Source: WHSW01 sp963781265 (GTDB taxonomy: Bacteria > Actinomycetota > Thermoleophilia > Solirubrobacterales > 70-9). Taken from it: DNA of 64,000 nt. The position numbers were made by a program, and so were the translations under genes. This document shows, in pieces, positions 10,300 through 19,214 of the stretch; positions within the stretch are counted from its first letter, which is position 1; each line of letters opens with the position of its first letter. The notes under the pieces were generated by a model. That model saw only the letters and a program-made list of their open reading frames with translations, made no database searches and was not told where the DNA came from. The DNA lies in assembly GCA_963781265.1 (NCBI GenBank), contig CAWAFH010000011.1:62001-126000 (forward strand). Direction: 5' to 3'.

Positions 10300-11304
10300 A
10301 TGGGCTTCACAGATCAGATCGAGCGGTATCGAAAGCGCGCGGGAATCGCGCTCGCGGGCAGGCGCCTGCGCGGTCGCGGCCCGGAGCCGCCGCCCGCGCC
10401 GTTCGTCTGCGGCGTGACCCGGTCGGGCACGACGCTGCTGCGGCTGATGCTGGACTCGCACCCCGACCTCGCGATCCCGGGCGAGACGCACTGGGTGCCG
10501 AAGCTGATCAAGGCGTTCGAGCGCTCGAAGCAGAGCGGCGAGGACGCGGCGAACCTGGCGATCGACCACAAGCGCTGGGGCGACTTTCACCTCGACGCCG
10601 ACGAGCTGCGGGCGCGGATCAACGCGCTCGACCCGGTCACCGCCGCCGACACGATCCGCGCCTTCTACATGCTCTACGCCGAGCGCGAGGGCAAGATCCG
10701 CTACGGCGACAAGACGCCCGGCTACGTGCGCGAGATGAGGCGGATCCAGCGGGTGCTGCCGGAGGCGCGGTTCGTCCACATCATCCGCGACGGCCGCGAC
10801 GTCTCGCTCTCCCACCTGCGGATGAACTGGGGCCCCGAGACCTACGAGCAGTCGGCGCGCCTGTGGCGCAACCGGATCCGCAAGGCGCGCAAGATGGCCC
10901 CGTCGGTGAACCACTACACCGAGGTCCGCTTCGAGGACCTGGTCGCCGACACCGAGGGCGTCCTGCGGCGAGTCTGCGACTTCATCGAGCTCGACTTCGA
11001 CCCGGTGATGCTCGAGTACCACGAGCGCGCGGAGGGCCGCCTGGCCGAGAAGGCCCGCGAGCTGCCACGCAAGAACCGGCCGAACCAGACCGCCGAGGCG
11101 CGGATGGAGAGCCACGTGCTGGCCAAGGAGCCACCGCGGTCGGACCGGATCGGCATGTGGCGCGAGCGGATGACGCCGGAGGAGGTCGCGGAGTACGAGC
11201 GCGTCGCCGGCGACATGCTCGTCGAGCTGGGCTACGAGCTCGGCTCGGAGGCTGGCGAGCAGCGCGCCGCGGAGAAGGGCGCCAAGGCGCCGGCCGCCGC
11301 CTGA
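10300..11304 (+). CDS. Sulfotransferase (Sulfotransfer_3 type), island copy 4
   Basis: The 334-residue paralog has GVTRSGTTLLRLML near residue 44, the block DSHPDLAIPGETHW (Trp where the others have Phe), YGDKTPGYVREM, HIIRDGRDVSLS and EVRFEDLV. It has a basic N terminus of about 40 residues before the first strand and an Ala/Lys-rich tail. ATG at 10300 follows the TAG of the second glycosyltransferase by 13 bp. It ends 3 bp before the secreted glycosidase gene, so the island reads as one transcription unit from purQ to here. Confidence 0.85.
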   Translation: MGFTDQIERYRKRAGIALAGRRLRGRGPEPPPAPFVCGVTRSGTTLLRLMLDSHPDLAIPGETHWVPKLIKAFERSKQSGEDAANLAIDHKRWGDFHLDADELRARINALDPVTAADTIRAFYMLYAEREGKIRYGDKTPGYVREMRRIQRVLPEARFVHIIRDGRDVSLSHLRMNWGPETYEQSARLWRNRIRKARKMAPSVNHYTEVRFEDLVADTEGVLRRVCDFIELDFDPVMLEYHERAEGRLAEKARELPRKNRPNQTAEARMESHVLAKEPPRSDRIGMWRERMTPEEVAEYERVAGDMLVELGYELGSEAGEQRAAEKGAKAPAAA

Positions 11305-11307
11305 GCG

Positions 11308-12519
11308 GTGGACCGACGCCGGCGCCGACCTCGGGTGCGCGGGCGCACCTGCCGCTCGAGCGGCGCGCGGCTGATCGCGGCGGCCGTCGCGGCGCTGCTG
11401 GGCTCGCTCGGGGTCGCCGGTGCGGCCCAGGCCACGCCGTGGGACGCGACCGGCGCGGTCGCACCGGCGCAGACGACCCCGCCACAGCTCCCCGACCCGT
11501 ACTGCGGCCAGAGTTACGCCGACGACCGCCCCGCGCCGGGGCCACGGCTGGCGTTCGCAATCGGGCCGCGGCTGGCCGGCGAGGCCGGGAGCGCTCAGAC
11601 GACCCCGGTGGTTGCCGAGGACAAACGGCTTCGCGATCGCGCGTTGCTGGCGCTCGCCGGCGACCGGCCGCTGACCGTCCGCCTCAACCGCCTGTTCCAG
11701 GCGGACGGGGCCTCGGGGATCGCCGAGTTCAAGCGGATGGCCCGCCACTACGCCTCGCTCGGGCTGGACGTCGAGCTCCAGGTCCGCTACCACCCATCCC
11801 CGGGGGCGGACGGCGACGTCGGCGCCTGGCTCGATTACGTGCGCCGGGTGGTGCGCGCGTTCGGCCCCAACCGACACGTCGTCGCGCTGCAGATCACCAA
11901 CGAGGTGAACATCCCGTTCTCACCCAACACCTCCGACGGCGCCTACGCGAACGCCGTCGAGGCGCTGGCGCGAGGGGTACCCGCCGCCAAGCGCGAGGCG
12001 CGACGGCGCGGCTACGACCAGCTCGCCACCGGGTTCAACTACGCCTACCGCTACGGCGCCGGCGACGCGGACTTCTGGCGCGCGGTCGGCGCCGCAGGAG
12101 GCAAGCGGTTGCGCCGGGCGACCGATTGGGTCGGCGTCGACGCGTACCCGGGCACCTTCGTCCCGGCGACCGTGGCCGACCCAGGAGACGCGCTCCTCGA
12201 GGCGGTCGCGATGGTGCGCGAGTGCTACATGCCGCTTGCCGGGCTCGGCGAGCGGGTCCCGATCCACCTCGAGGAACTCGGCTGGCCGACCGGCCCGGGC
12301 CGCAGCGAGGAGGGCCAGGTCGCCGCGCTTCAGTCGTTCGTGCGCACCATGCACCGGTACCGGGGCACCTACGGGATCACCGCCCTGAACTGGTTCGGAC
12401 TGCGCGACAACAACAGTCAGGGACCCAACTTCCAGTCGTTCTTCGGGCTGCTGCGCGACGACTACAGCCGCAAGCCCGCGTTCGCCGCCTACCGCGACCT
12501 GATCGCCGAGCTCGGGTAG
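11308..12519 (+). CDS. Secreted glycoside hydrolase-like (beta/alpha)8 protein
   Basis: The 403-residue protein has an N-terminal Arg-rich segment and a hydrophobic stretch (residues about 21-42, ending AAQA) typical of a Sec signal. The body resembles clan GH-A TIM-barrel hydrolases: strand-4 motif ITNEVN (Asn-Glu, candidate acid/base, near residue 197) and strand-7 HLEELGWP (candidate nucleophile Glu, near residue 321), plus GVDAYPG between them. Start is GTG 11308, only 3 bp after the last sulfotransferase. Substrate is unknown; proximity to glycosyltransferases and sulfotransferases suggests processing of the same surface glycan (inference). Confidence 0.65.
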   Translation: MDRRRRRPRVRGRTCRSSGARLIAAAVAALLGSLGVAGAAQATPWDATGAVAPAQTTPPQLPDPYCGQSYADDRPAPGPRLAFAIGPRLAGEAGSAQTTPVVAEDKRLRDRALLALAGDRPLTVRLNRLFQADGASGIAEFKRMARHYASLGLDVELQVRYHPSPGADGDVGAWLDYVRRVVRAFGPNRHVVALQITNEVNIPFSPNTSDGAYANAVEALARGVPAAKREARRRGYDQLATGFNYAYRYGAGDADFWRAVGAAGGKRLRRATDWVGVDAYPGTFVPATVADPGDALLEAVAMVRECYMPLAGLGERVPIHLEELGWPTGPGRSEEGQVAALQSFVRTMHRYRGTYGITALNWFGLRDNNSQGPNFQSFFGLLRDDYSRKPAFAAYRDLIAELG

Positions 12520-12614
12520 CGAAGGGCGGAGAGATCTGGGACCCCACGGTCCAGCACCCCGGATCGGTGCGCCCGCGCGGGTCTTCTTGCCACCGAAAGG
12601 AATCGAAATGAGCG
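12520..12614. other. Short convergent intergenic region
   Basis: The gap between two converging genes contains GC-rich inverted segments (such as GCGCCCGCGCGGG) but no clear U-tract terminator. A 16-base stretch starting GCGAAGGGCGG at its left end (12520-12535) also occurs at 44929-44944 in the leader of the second dehydrogenase operon. Confidence 0.3.
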
Positions 12615-13793
12615 CTAGGGCGAGTAGCGCAGCACGGTGAGGCCGCCCGGCAGCGAGCCGAGCGCGACCTTGTCCACGTTGTTGACCTTCTCGGCGAGCA
12701 GCGGCTTGGCGCCCGCGAGGACGTTGAGATAGACGGTCGCCGGGGCGCCGGTGGCCTGGTCGACGACGTCGCGCTGGAAGCGGACGGCGCCGGCCTTCAC
12801 GGTCGTGCACGGGTTCGCGTAGCCGCTGCGCCCGAGGGTGCAGTTGAAGCCGTTCGACTCGGTCGCCTGGCCCTTGAGCGGGATCGCGTTCTTGGCGATT
12901 CCGGTCGACTTGGTGGCGGTTGGATCGGTGCCGATGATCACCCGCGAGGAGATGAAGGTGTTGAAGCGCAGGGCGTCGATGTCGGTCGTGAACGAGGAGT
13001 CGAAGGCGAGGACCTCGCCCTTCTGCGGGGACGGGATCGGGACCGAGTAGACGCTGCGGCGCTTCTCGGAGTCGTCGATCGTCAGCGGCAGCTCGGTGCT
13101 GACCAGCGCGTCGCTCGTGGTCGAGCTCGGCACCGGGACGTTGCCGTGCGCCTGGACCAGGTTGACCCGGCCCTTGTCCTGGGCCACCGAGGCATCCGGC
13201 CGGTCGGCGCCGAGCACGACGACATCGCCGCCCTTGGCCTTCTTGTTCGAGGCGCCGACGATCAGGTTGACGTAGCACCCGTCGGGCGGGCACGGCAGCG
13301 CCGAGAGGTCCGTGACCGTGGTCTCGGCGTTGGGGATCGCGATCGTGCAGTGATGGTTTCGGTTCGGGCGCTGCTGCTTGCAGACGACCGTGCGACTCGG
13401 GGTCAGCGGCAAGAAGCCCGAGCCGGCCTTCGGGCTCGGGCTCAACACGATCCGCGCGGTCACGGTCGGGTTGACGTTGTAGCTGCGCCCGACGCATCGC
13501 GGGCCCTGAGCGACGCAAGTGGTCGAGACCTGCGCCTCGCCGCTGACGCGCAGGCGATCGCCGGCCGCGATCGGGTCGAAGGTCGACGGGTCGAGCCGGA
13601 AGGCGACCCGGTCGCGCGCCCCCGGCTTGCGGGCGACGGGGATCCGCTTGATCAGCTCGCCGTCGTCGCCGCTGGTGGAGACGACCGGCTGCGGCGGCTT
13701 CGGGTTCACGCCGCCAGCCGCCGCGGCGGGGATCGCGATCGCGAGCAGCGTCAGGCAGGGCGCGATCAGGCGCTTGATGGTCGGACCACTCAT
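12615..13793 (-). CDS. Exported protein of unknown function
   Basis: About 392 residues from ATG 13793 (longer starts up to 13865 are possible). The N terminus has a Lys/Arg followed by a hydrophobic stretch (CLTLLAIAIPAAAAG), a likely signal peptide. The mature part is rich in Val, Thr, Ser and Asp with many predicted beta strands and scattered cysteines (CVAQGPRC, CPPDGC, CTLG, CTTV), as in extracellular beta proteins. I do not recognise a family. It converges on the glycosidase with a 95-bp gap and is divergent from purL, so it forms the far edge of the sulfotransferase island. Confidence 0.6.
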   Translation of the reverse strand: MSGPTIKRLIAPCLTLLAIAIPAAAAGGVNPKPPQPVVSTSGDDGELIKRIPVARKPGARDRVAFRLDPSTFDPIAAGDRLRVSGEAQVSTTCVAQGPRCVGRSYNVNPTVTARIVLSPSPKAGSGFLPLTPSRTVVCKQQRPNRNHHCTIAIPNAETTVTDLSALPCPPDGCYVNLIVGASNKKAKGGDVVVLGADRPDASVAQDKGRVNLVQAHGNVPVPSSTTSDALVSTELPLTIDDSEKRRSVYSVPIPSPQKGEVLAFDSSFTTDIDALRFNTFISSRVIIGTDPTATKSTGIAKNAIPLKGQATESNGFNCTLGRSGYANPCTTVKAGAVRFQRDVVDQATGAPATVYLNVLAGAKPLLAEKVNNVDKVALGSLPGGLTVLRYSP

Positions 13794-13882
13794 CTCCCGG
13801 ATCACAACACGCCGAGACGACTCGGGTAGCGCCGCGGCGGGCGGACTGAAAGACGACATGCACAATCGCTTTACTTGCGCGT

Positions 13883-16108
13883 CTGACCACCTCGGCCTCC
13901 AAGCACCGCGAGCTCGGGCTCACCGATGCCGAGTTCGAGCTGATCGTCGAGAAGCTCGGGCGGGAGCCGAACGGAGTCGAGCTGGCGATGTTCAGCCTCC
14001 TGTGGTCCGAGCACTGCGCCTACAAGCACTCGCGAAAGCTGCTGCGCCGGCTGCCGACCGACGGCGACCGCGTCCTCATGGGCCCGGGCGAGAACGCCGG
14101 GGCCGTCTCGGTCGGCGACGGCTGGGCCGTCGCGTTCAAGGTCGAGTCGCACAACCACCCGAGCGCGGTCGAGCCGTTCCAGGGCGCCGCGACCGGCGTC
14201 GGCGGGATCCTGCGCGACGTCTTCGCCCTCGGCGCCCGGCCGATCGCGGTGCTCGACTCGCTGCGCTTCGGCGAGCTCGACTCGCAGCGCTCGCGCTACC
14301 TGTTCGACCACGTGGTCGCCGGGATCGGCCACTACGGCAACTCGATCGGGGTCCCGACGGTGGGCGGCGAGGTCTACTTCGAGGCGCCCTACGAGCAGAA
14401 CTGCCTGGTCAACGCGATGTGCGTCGGGCTCGCCCGCGCCGACGAGATGGTCCGCGCGGCTGCGGCGGGAGTCGGCAACGCGGTCGTCCTGATGGGCGCG
14501 TCGACCGGCCGCGACGGGATCGGCGGCGCCTCCGTGCTCGCCTCGGCGGAGCTCGAGGGCGGCGACGACTCGAAACGGCCCACGGTGCAGATCGGCGACC
14601 CGTTCGAGGAGGCGAAGGTGCTCGAGTGCTGCCTCGAGCTGCTCGCCGACGGGCTTCTGGTCTCGCTTCAGGACCTGGGCGCCGCCGGGCTCACCTCATC
14701 GGCCGGCGAGATGGCCTCGAGCGGCGGGGTCGGGATCGACATCGACGTCGCCCGGGTGCCGCTGCGCGAGGCCGACATGGAGCCGTTCGAGATCATGGTC
14801 TCCGAATCGCAGGAGCGGATGCTGGCCGTGGTCGAGCCGGCGAAGGTCGACGAGGTCCTCGCTCGGTGTGAGAAGTGGGAGACCGGGTCCGCGGTGATCG
14901 GCGAGATCACCGGCTCCGGGACCTTCCGGGTGCTGCGCGGCGGCGAGGTGGTCGGCGAGATGCCGGTGGCGGCCTTGGTGGATGAGGCTCCGCTGTATGA
15001 CCTTGCGCCGGAGGAGCCGGAGGTGTGGCCGTATGCCGAGGTCGCCGCTCGGCGCTCGGCGCTCGGCGCTCGGCGCCAGGATGGGGCCGCGGCGACTCTC
15101 TTGGAATTGTTGGGGAGCCCGAGCGTCGCCAGCAAGCGGTGGGCGTTCGAGCAGTACGACTCGGTCGTCGGATCGCACACCGTCCGCCGGCCGGAAGCAG
15201 CCGACGCGGCCGTGCTGCACCTACATGAGGCCGGCGCGACGATCGCGATCTCGATCGACGGCAACGGGCGCCGCGTCGCCTGCGAGCCGTACGCCGGCAC
15301 GATCGAGGCGGTGCTCGAGTGCGCGCAGAACCTCGCGTGCGCCGGCGCTGCGCCGCTCGGGCTCACCAACTGCCTCAACTTCGGCAACCCGGAGAAGCCG
15401 ACGGTCGCCTGGCAGCTCGACCGCTCGACCCAGGCCCTCGCGGACGCCTGCAACGCCCTCGCGATCCCGGTGGTGGGCGGCAACGTCTCGCTCTACAACG
15501 AGACCGACCTGGGCCCGATCTACCCGACCCCGGTGGTCGGCATGGTCGGCGAGCTCCCCGATCCCGAGCGGGCCGGCGGGCTCGCCCCGGCGGCGGGCGA
15601 CGCGATTGCGCTCTGCGGCCCGTTCTCGCCCTCGCTCGCCGGGTCGGAGCTGGCGAAGCTGCGAGGAGAGCTCGGCGCCGGGCTGCCGTCGCTGCCGATC
15701 GACGCGGTTGCGGCCGCGATCGAAGCGGTCCGCGACGCGGTCCGGGAGGGCGTCGTGCGCGCCGCCCACGACGTCAGCGACGGGGGGCTCGCGTGCGCGC
15801 TCGCGGAGGTCGCGATCGCCGGCGGAGTCGGCATCGAGGCCGACCTCGACCCCCTGGTCGAAGCTCGCGGCTGTTCGGGGGAGACGGCGCTGTTCGGCGA
15901 GGGGCCCGGCGGCTTCGTCCTCGCGGGCGACCGAGCTCGGCTGGAGGCGCTGGCCGGCGACGGCGTCGACGTGTTCGTGATCGGCGAGGCGGGCGGTGAC
16001 CGGATCGCGCTCTCGGCGGCCGGCGCCGAAGCCGACGTGACGCTCGCCGACGCCGAGCGCGCCTGGCGCTCGCTCGGCGAGCGGATCGAGAGCGACGTCC
16101 TCGCGTAA
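13883..16108 (+). CDS. purL: Phosphoribosylformylglycinamidine synthase, large subunit
   Basis: PurL is the ATP-dependent synthetase of the PurLQS complex. Conserved reading begins at ASKHRELGLTDAEFELI and passes SLLWSEHCAYKHS, GPGENAG, FKVESHNHPSAVEP, the second-half motifs NCLNFGNP and VVGGNVSLYNE, and AAHDVSDGGLA. The first ATG in frame (13988) is 35 codons too late. Upstream in frame there is no ATG, GTG or TTG after the last stop; CTG at 13883 would give 741 residues, the normal length, and is used here provisionally. A lost base at the start is the alternative. Residues about 388-397 sit on a degenerate heptamer array (15044-15071) in the linker between the two halves. It probably has its own promoter in the gap divergent from the exported protein. 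Confidence 0.9.
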   Translation: MTTSASKHRELGLTDAEFELIVEKLGREPNGVELAMFSLLWSEHCAYKHSRKLLRRLPTDGDRVLMGPGENAGAVSVGDGWAVAFKVESHNHPSAVEPFQGAATGVGGILRDVFALGARPIAVLDSLRFGELDSQRSRYLFDHVVAGIGHYGNSIGVPTVGGEVYFEAPYEQNCLVNAMCVGLARADEMVRAAAAGVGNAVVLMGASTGRDGIGGASVLASAELEGGDDSKRPTVQIGDPFEEAKVLECCLELLADGLLVSLQDLGAAGLTSSAGEMASSGGVGIDIDVARVPLREADMEPFEIMVSESQERMLAVVEPAKVDEVLARCEKWETGSAVIGEITGSGTFRVLRGGEVVGEMPVAALVDEAPLYDLAPEEPEVWPYAEVAARRSALGARRQDGAAATLLELLGSPSVASKRWAFEQYDSVVGSHTVRRPEAADAAVLHLHEAGATIAISIDGNGRRVACEPYAGTIEAVLECAQNLACAGAAPLGLTNCLNFGNPEKPTVAWQLDRSTQALADACNALAIPVVGGNVSLYNETDLGPIYPTPVVGMVGELPDPERAGGLAPAAGDAIALCGPFSPSLAGSELAKLRGELGAGLPSLPIDAVAAAIEAVRDAVREGVVRAAHDVSDGGLACALAEVAIAGGVGIEADLDPLVEARGCSGETALFGEGPGGFVLAGDRARLEALAGDGVDVFVIGEAGGDRIALSAAGAEADVTLADAERAWRSLGERIESDVLA
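15044..15071 (+). repeat. Heptamer tandem array inside purL (GCCGCTC then GGCGCTC units)
   Basis: One GCCGCTC unit followed by three GGCGCTC units, 28 bp, encode AARRSALGAR in the linker of purL. The changed second base is the same in three units, which suggests the variant unit was itself amplified. Confidence 0.8.
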
Positions 16109-16235
16109 CGAATCGCGCTCCATCGGGAGAATCACGCCAACCGCGGGGGCGAGATCGGCCGCGCCCGTTGCTAGCCTTGACGGGTAGGCGCCCGCCTGCC
16201 TCGCACCACGACTTCTGGGGTATCGAGAAGCCTCG

Positions 16236-17699
16236 ATGGAGCCAATCGAGCGGCCTTCGACCGACCGCGATCGCGACGGCGTTCCCGAGCGCGATGGTCC
16301 CCGCGACGAATGCGGGGTCTTCGGCCTGTACGCGCCCGGCCACGATGTCGCGCGGCTCGCATACTTCGCGCTCTACGCGCTCCAGCACCGCGGCCAGGAG
16401 TCAGCCGGGATCGCCACCTGCGAGGGCGGCCACATCACCACCCTGCGCGACACCGGCCTGGTCTCCCAGGTCTTCGACGAGGAGAAGCTGCGGGCGCTCG
16501 ACGGCGACATGGCGATCGGCCACGTCCGCTACTCGACCACCGGCGGGGGCTCGTGGGAGAACTCGCAGCCGGTCTGGCGCGACGACGGCCGCGAGGTCGC
16601 GCTCGCCCACAACGGCAACCTGACCAACGCGGTCGAGCTCTACAACGAGCTGCGCGAGCGCGGGATCAGCTTCCGCGGCACCTCGGACTCGGAGATCATC
16701 GCGGCGCTGCTCTCGGTCGAGGAGGCGCGCCCGATCGAGAACGCGGTCGCCGCCGTGATGCCGCGGCTCGAGGGCGCCTACTCGACCGTGGTGATGACCA
16801 AGCGCGCGGTGGTCGCCTTCCGCGACCCGAACGGCGTCCGGCCGCTGTCGCTCGGCAAGATCGGCAACCGCTTCTGCGTCGCCTCGGAGAGCTGCGCCTT
16901 CGACATCATCGGCGCCGAGCTGATGCGCGAGGTGCAGCCCGGTGAGCTCGTCGCGCTGACCGCCGACGGGCTCGAGACCCGCCAGATCGTGCCGGCCGAT
17001 CGCCCCGCGCACTGCGTCTTCGAGCACATCTACTTCTCCCGCCCCGACTCGCGGCTCGAGGGGCGCGTCCTCCAGGAGGTCCGCGGCCGGATGGGTGAGA
17101 TCCTCGCCCGCGAATCACCGGTCGACGCCGACCTCGTGATCAGCGTTCCCGATTCCGGCAACGCGGCTGCGAACGGTTACGCCCGCGCCTCCGGCCTGCC
17201 CAAGGACGACGGGCTGATCAAGAACCGCTACGTCCAGCGGACCTTCATCCAGCCGGGTCAGGAGCTGCGCAAGCACGGCCTGCGGATGAAGTTCAACCCG
17301 CTGCCCGAGATCATCTCCGGCAAGCGCGTCGTCGTCGTCGACGACTCGATCGTGCGCGGCAACACGACCCGCCAGATCATCGGCATGCTGCGCGACGCCG
17401 GCGCGCTCGAGGTCCACCTCCGGATCTCGGCGCCGCCGATCCGCTACCCGTGCCACTACGGGGTCGACATGTCGACCTCCGAGGAGATGATCGCCCACGG
17501 GCGCACCGTCGAGGAGATCGCGGCCGAGATCGGCGCCGACTCCCTCGCCTACCTCTCGCTCGACGGCGTCTACGAGGCGGTCGGCACCCCGCGCGAGGTC
17601 CACTGCGACGCCTGCTTCACGGGCGAGTACCCGCTCGGCGACGACGGCGACATCAGCGGGAAGTTTGCGCTCGAGGCGCTGCCGGTCGTCCACGGGTGA
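16236..17699 (+). CDS. purF: Amidophosphoribosyltransferase
   Basis: PurF commits PRPP to purine synthesis using glutamine. The 487-residue precursor has a propeptide of about 25 residues ending just before the N-terminal nucleophile Cys (DECGVFGLYAPG), the class II glutaminase motifs YALQHRGQESAGIA and HNGNLTN, and the PRPP loop VVVVDDSIVRGNTTRQI near residue 365. Cysteines in CHYG and CDACFTGEYPLG are as expected for the Fe-S form of the enzyme. ATG 16236 is chosen. A 127-bp gap separates it from purL; its stop overlaps the recQ start. Confidence 0.96.
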   Translation: MEPIERPSTDRDRDGVPERDGPRDECGVFGLYAPGHDVARLAYFALYALQHRGQESAGIATCEGGHITTLRDTGLVSQVFDEEKLRALDGDMAIGHVRYSTTGGGSWENSQPVWRDDGREVALAHNGNLTNAVELYNELRERGISFRGTSDSEIIAALLSVEEARPIENAVAAVMPRLEGAYSTVVMTKRAVVAFRDPNGVRPLSLGKIGNRFCVASESCAFDIIGAELMREVQPGELVALTADGLETRQIVPADRPAHCVFEHIYFSRPDSRLEGRVLQEVRGRMGEILARESPVDADLVISVPDSGNAAANGYARASGLPKDDGLIKNRYVQRTFIQPGQELRKHGLRMKFNPLPEIISGKRVVVVDDSIVRGNTTRQIIGMLRDAGALEVHLRISAPPIRYPCHYGVDMSTSEEMIAHGRTVEEIAAEIGADSLAYLSLDGVYEAVGTPREVHCDACFTGEYPLGDDGDISGKFALEALPVVHG

Positions 17700-19210
17700 A
17701 CGAGGCTCAGCTCACCGAGGCGCTGCGGCGCAACTTCGGCCACCCCGCCTTCCGTCCCGGCCAGCTCGAGGCGGTCGAGGCCGTGGTCGGGAGCCGCGAC
17801 GTCCTCCTGGTGATGCCGACCGGCGCCGGCAAGTCGCTCGGCTACCAGCTGCCGGCGGTCCTCGACCGCAAGCTGGCGCTGATCGTCTCGCCGCTGGTCT
17901 CGCTGATGACCGACCAGGTGGAGAGCCTGCGCGGGCGCGCCGAGCTGATCAACGCTCAGCGCGACCGCGAGGAGAACCGGCGGGCGCTCGACCGCGCGAT
18001 CGCCGGCGACGTCTCGATGCTCTACGTCGCCCCGGAGCGTTTCGCGACCCCCGGGTTCGTCGACCGGCTGAGCGAGGCCGCGATCGGGATCTTCGTCGTC
18101 GACGAGGCGCACTGCGTGAGCCAGTGGGGGCACGACTTCCGACCCGATTACCTGCGTCTCGGCGAGATCGCGCAGCGGGTCGGGGCACGCTCGATCTTCG
18201 CCGCGACCGCGACCGCCACCCCGCGGGTCGCCGCCGACATCGCCCAGCGCCTCGGGCTGCGCGACCCGGTCCGGATCACGACCGGGTTCGATCGCCCGAA
18301 CCTCTCCTACGACGTGGTCAAGGTCGACTCCGAGCGCGCGAAGCAGGCGGCGACGCTCGCGCTGCTCTCCGAGCCCGATGCGCTGCCGGCGATCGTGTAC
18401 GCCGGGACCCGCAAGAAGACCGAGGCGACCGCCGACTGGTTGAGCGAGAGGCTCGGGCAGCGCGTCCCCACCTACCACGCGGGCATGGAGCGCGAGGCGC
18501 GCGCCGCGGCGCAGCGGACGTTCATGTCGGGCGAGGCGCCCGTCGTGGTGGCGACGAACGCGTTCGGGATGGGCGTCGACAAGGCGAACGTCCGCACCGT
18601 GATCCACGAGGTCGTGCCATCGTCGCTCGAGGCCTACTACCAAGAGGCGGGCCGCGGCGGGCGCGACGGGCTGGCCTCGCGCTGCGTGCTGCTGGCCGAG
18701 AACCGCGACAAGGGCCTGCACGTGTTCTTCATCAACCAGGTCGACGACCCCGAGGCCAAGAACCACCGCTGGCGCCAGTACCGGGAGGTCTGGGGGTTCG
18801 TCGAGGGCGAGGGATGCAGGCGGCGGGCGATCCTCCGCCACTTCGGCGATCGGGTCGAGCCGACGGCGCTCGGGCGATGCTGCGACGCCTGCGACGGGCC
18901 GCTTCAGATCGCGAGCGCGCCACCGCCGCGGCGCAGCGTCGCCGAGTACTCCGACATCGAGGACGCGATCGTCGCCGTGGTCGAGCGTGCCCAGCCGTCG
19001 GTCGGGCGCACCAAGACGGTCGAGATCCTGCGCGGCGGGCGCAGCAAGGCCCTGCTCAAGTCCTCCTACGACTCGCTTCCCGGCTACGGAGACTTCGCCG
19101 AGTGGCGCGCCGACGACGTGCTCGCGCGCATCGACGGGCTGATCGAGTCCGGGAGGCTGCGCAAGACCGGGGGGCGCTACCCGACCCTGCGGGTCGCCCA
19201 GGCGGCGTGA
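17696..19210 (+). CDS. recQ: RecQ-type ATP-dependent DNA helicase
   Basis: The 504-residue SF2 helicase has RecQ motif 0 (FRPGQLEAVEAV), Walker A MPTGAGKS (Lys46), the DEAH box (DEAHCVSQWGHDFRPDY) with the aromatic-rich loop, ATATATPRV, and motif VI (YYQEAGRGGRDG). A zinc-binding region follows (CRRAILRHFGD then CCDACDGP). The C-terminal HRDC domain of long RecQ proteins is not evident; a short winged-helix-like segment ends the protein. GTG 17696 overlaps the purF stop (GTGA), and its own stop is 4 bp before purN. It is a 3'-5' DNA unwinding enzyme of recombination repair cotranscribed with purine genes. Confidence 0.92.
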   Translation: MNEAQLTEALRRNFGHPAFRPGQLEAVEAVVGSRDVLLVMPTGAGKSLGYQLPAVLDRKLALIVSPLVSLMTDQVESLRGRAELINAQRDREENRRALDRAIAGDVSMLYVAPERFATPGFVDRLSEAAIGIFVVDEAHCVSQWGHDFRPDYLRLGEIAQRVGARSIFAATATATPRVAADIAQRLGLRDPVRITTGFDRPNLSYDVVKVDSERAKQAATLALLSEPDALPAIVYAGTRKKTEATADWLSERLGQRVPTYHAGMEREARAAAQRTFMSGEAPVVVATNAFGMGVDKANVRTVIHEVVPSSLEAYYQEAGRGGRDGLASRCVLLAENRDKGLHVFFINQVDDPEAKNHRWRQYREVWGFVEGEGCRRRAILRHFGDRVEPTALGRCCDACDGPLQIASAPPPRRSVAEYSDIEDAIVAVVERAQPSVGRTKTVEILRGGRSKALLKSSYDSLPGYGDFAEWRADDVLARIDGLIESGRLRKTGGRYPTLRVAQAA

Positions 19211-19214
19211 GCCG

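Noticed and set aside
4993..13793. The sulfotransferase island as a recently acquired genomic island
   Set aside because: Codon use and GC look the same as the neighbours, no integrase, tRNA or direct repeats flank it, so recent transfer is not supported.
11920..13923. A 667-codon minus-strand frame over the glycosidase and exported-protein genes
   Set aside because: It is low-complexity Arg/Gly/Pro sequence antisense or out of frame to two better supported genes.
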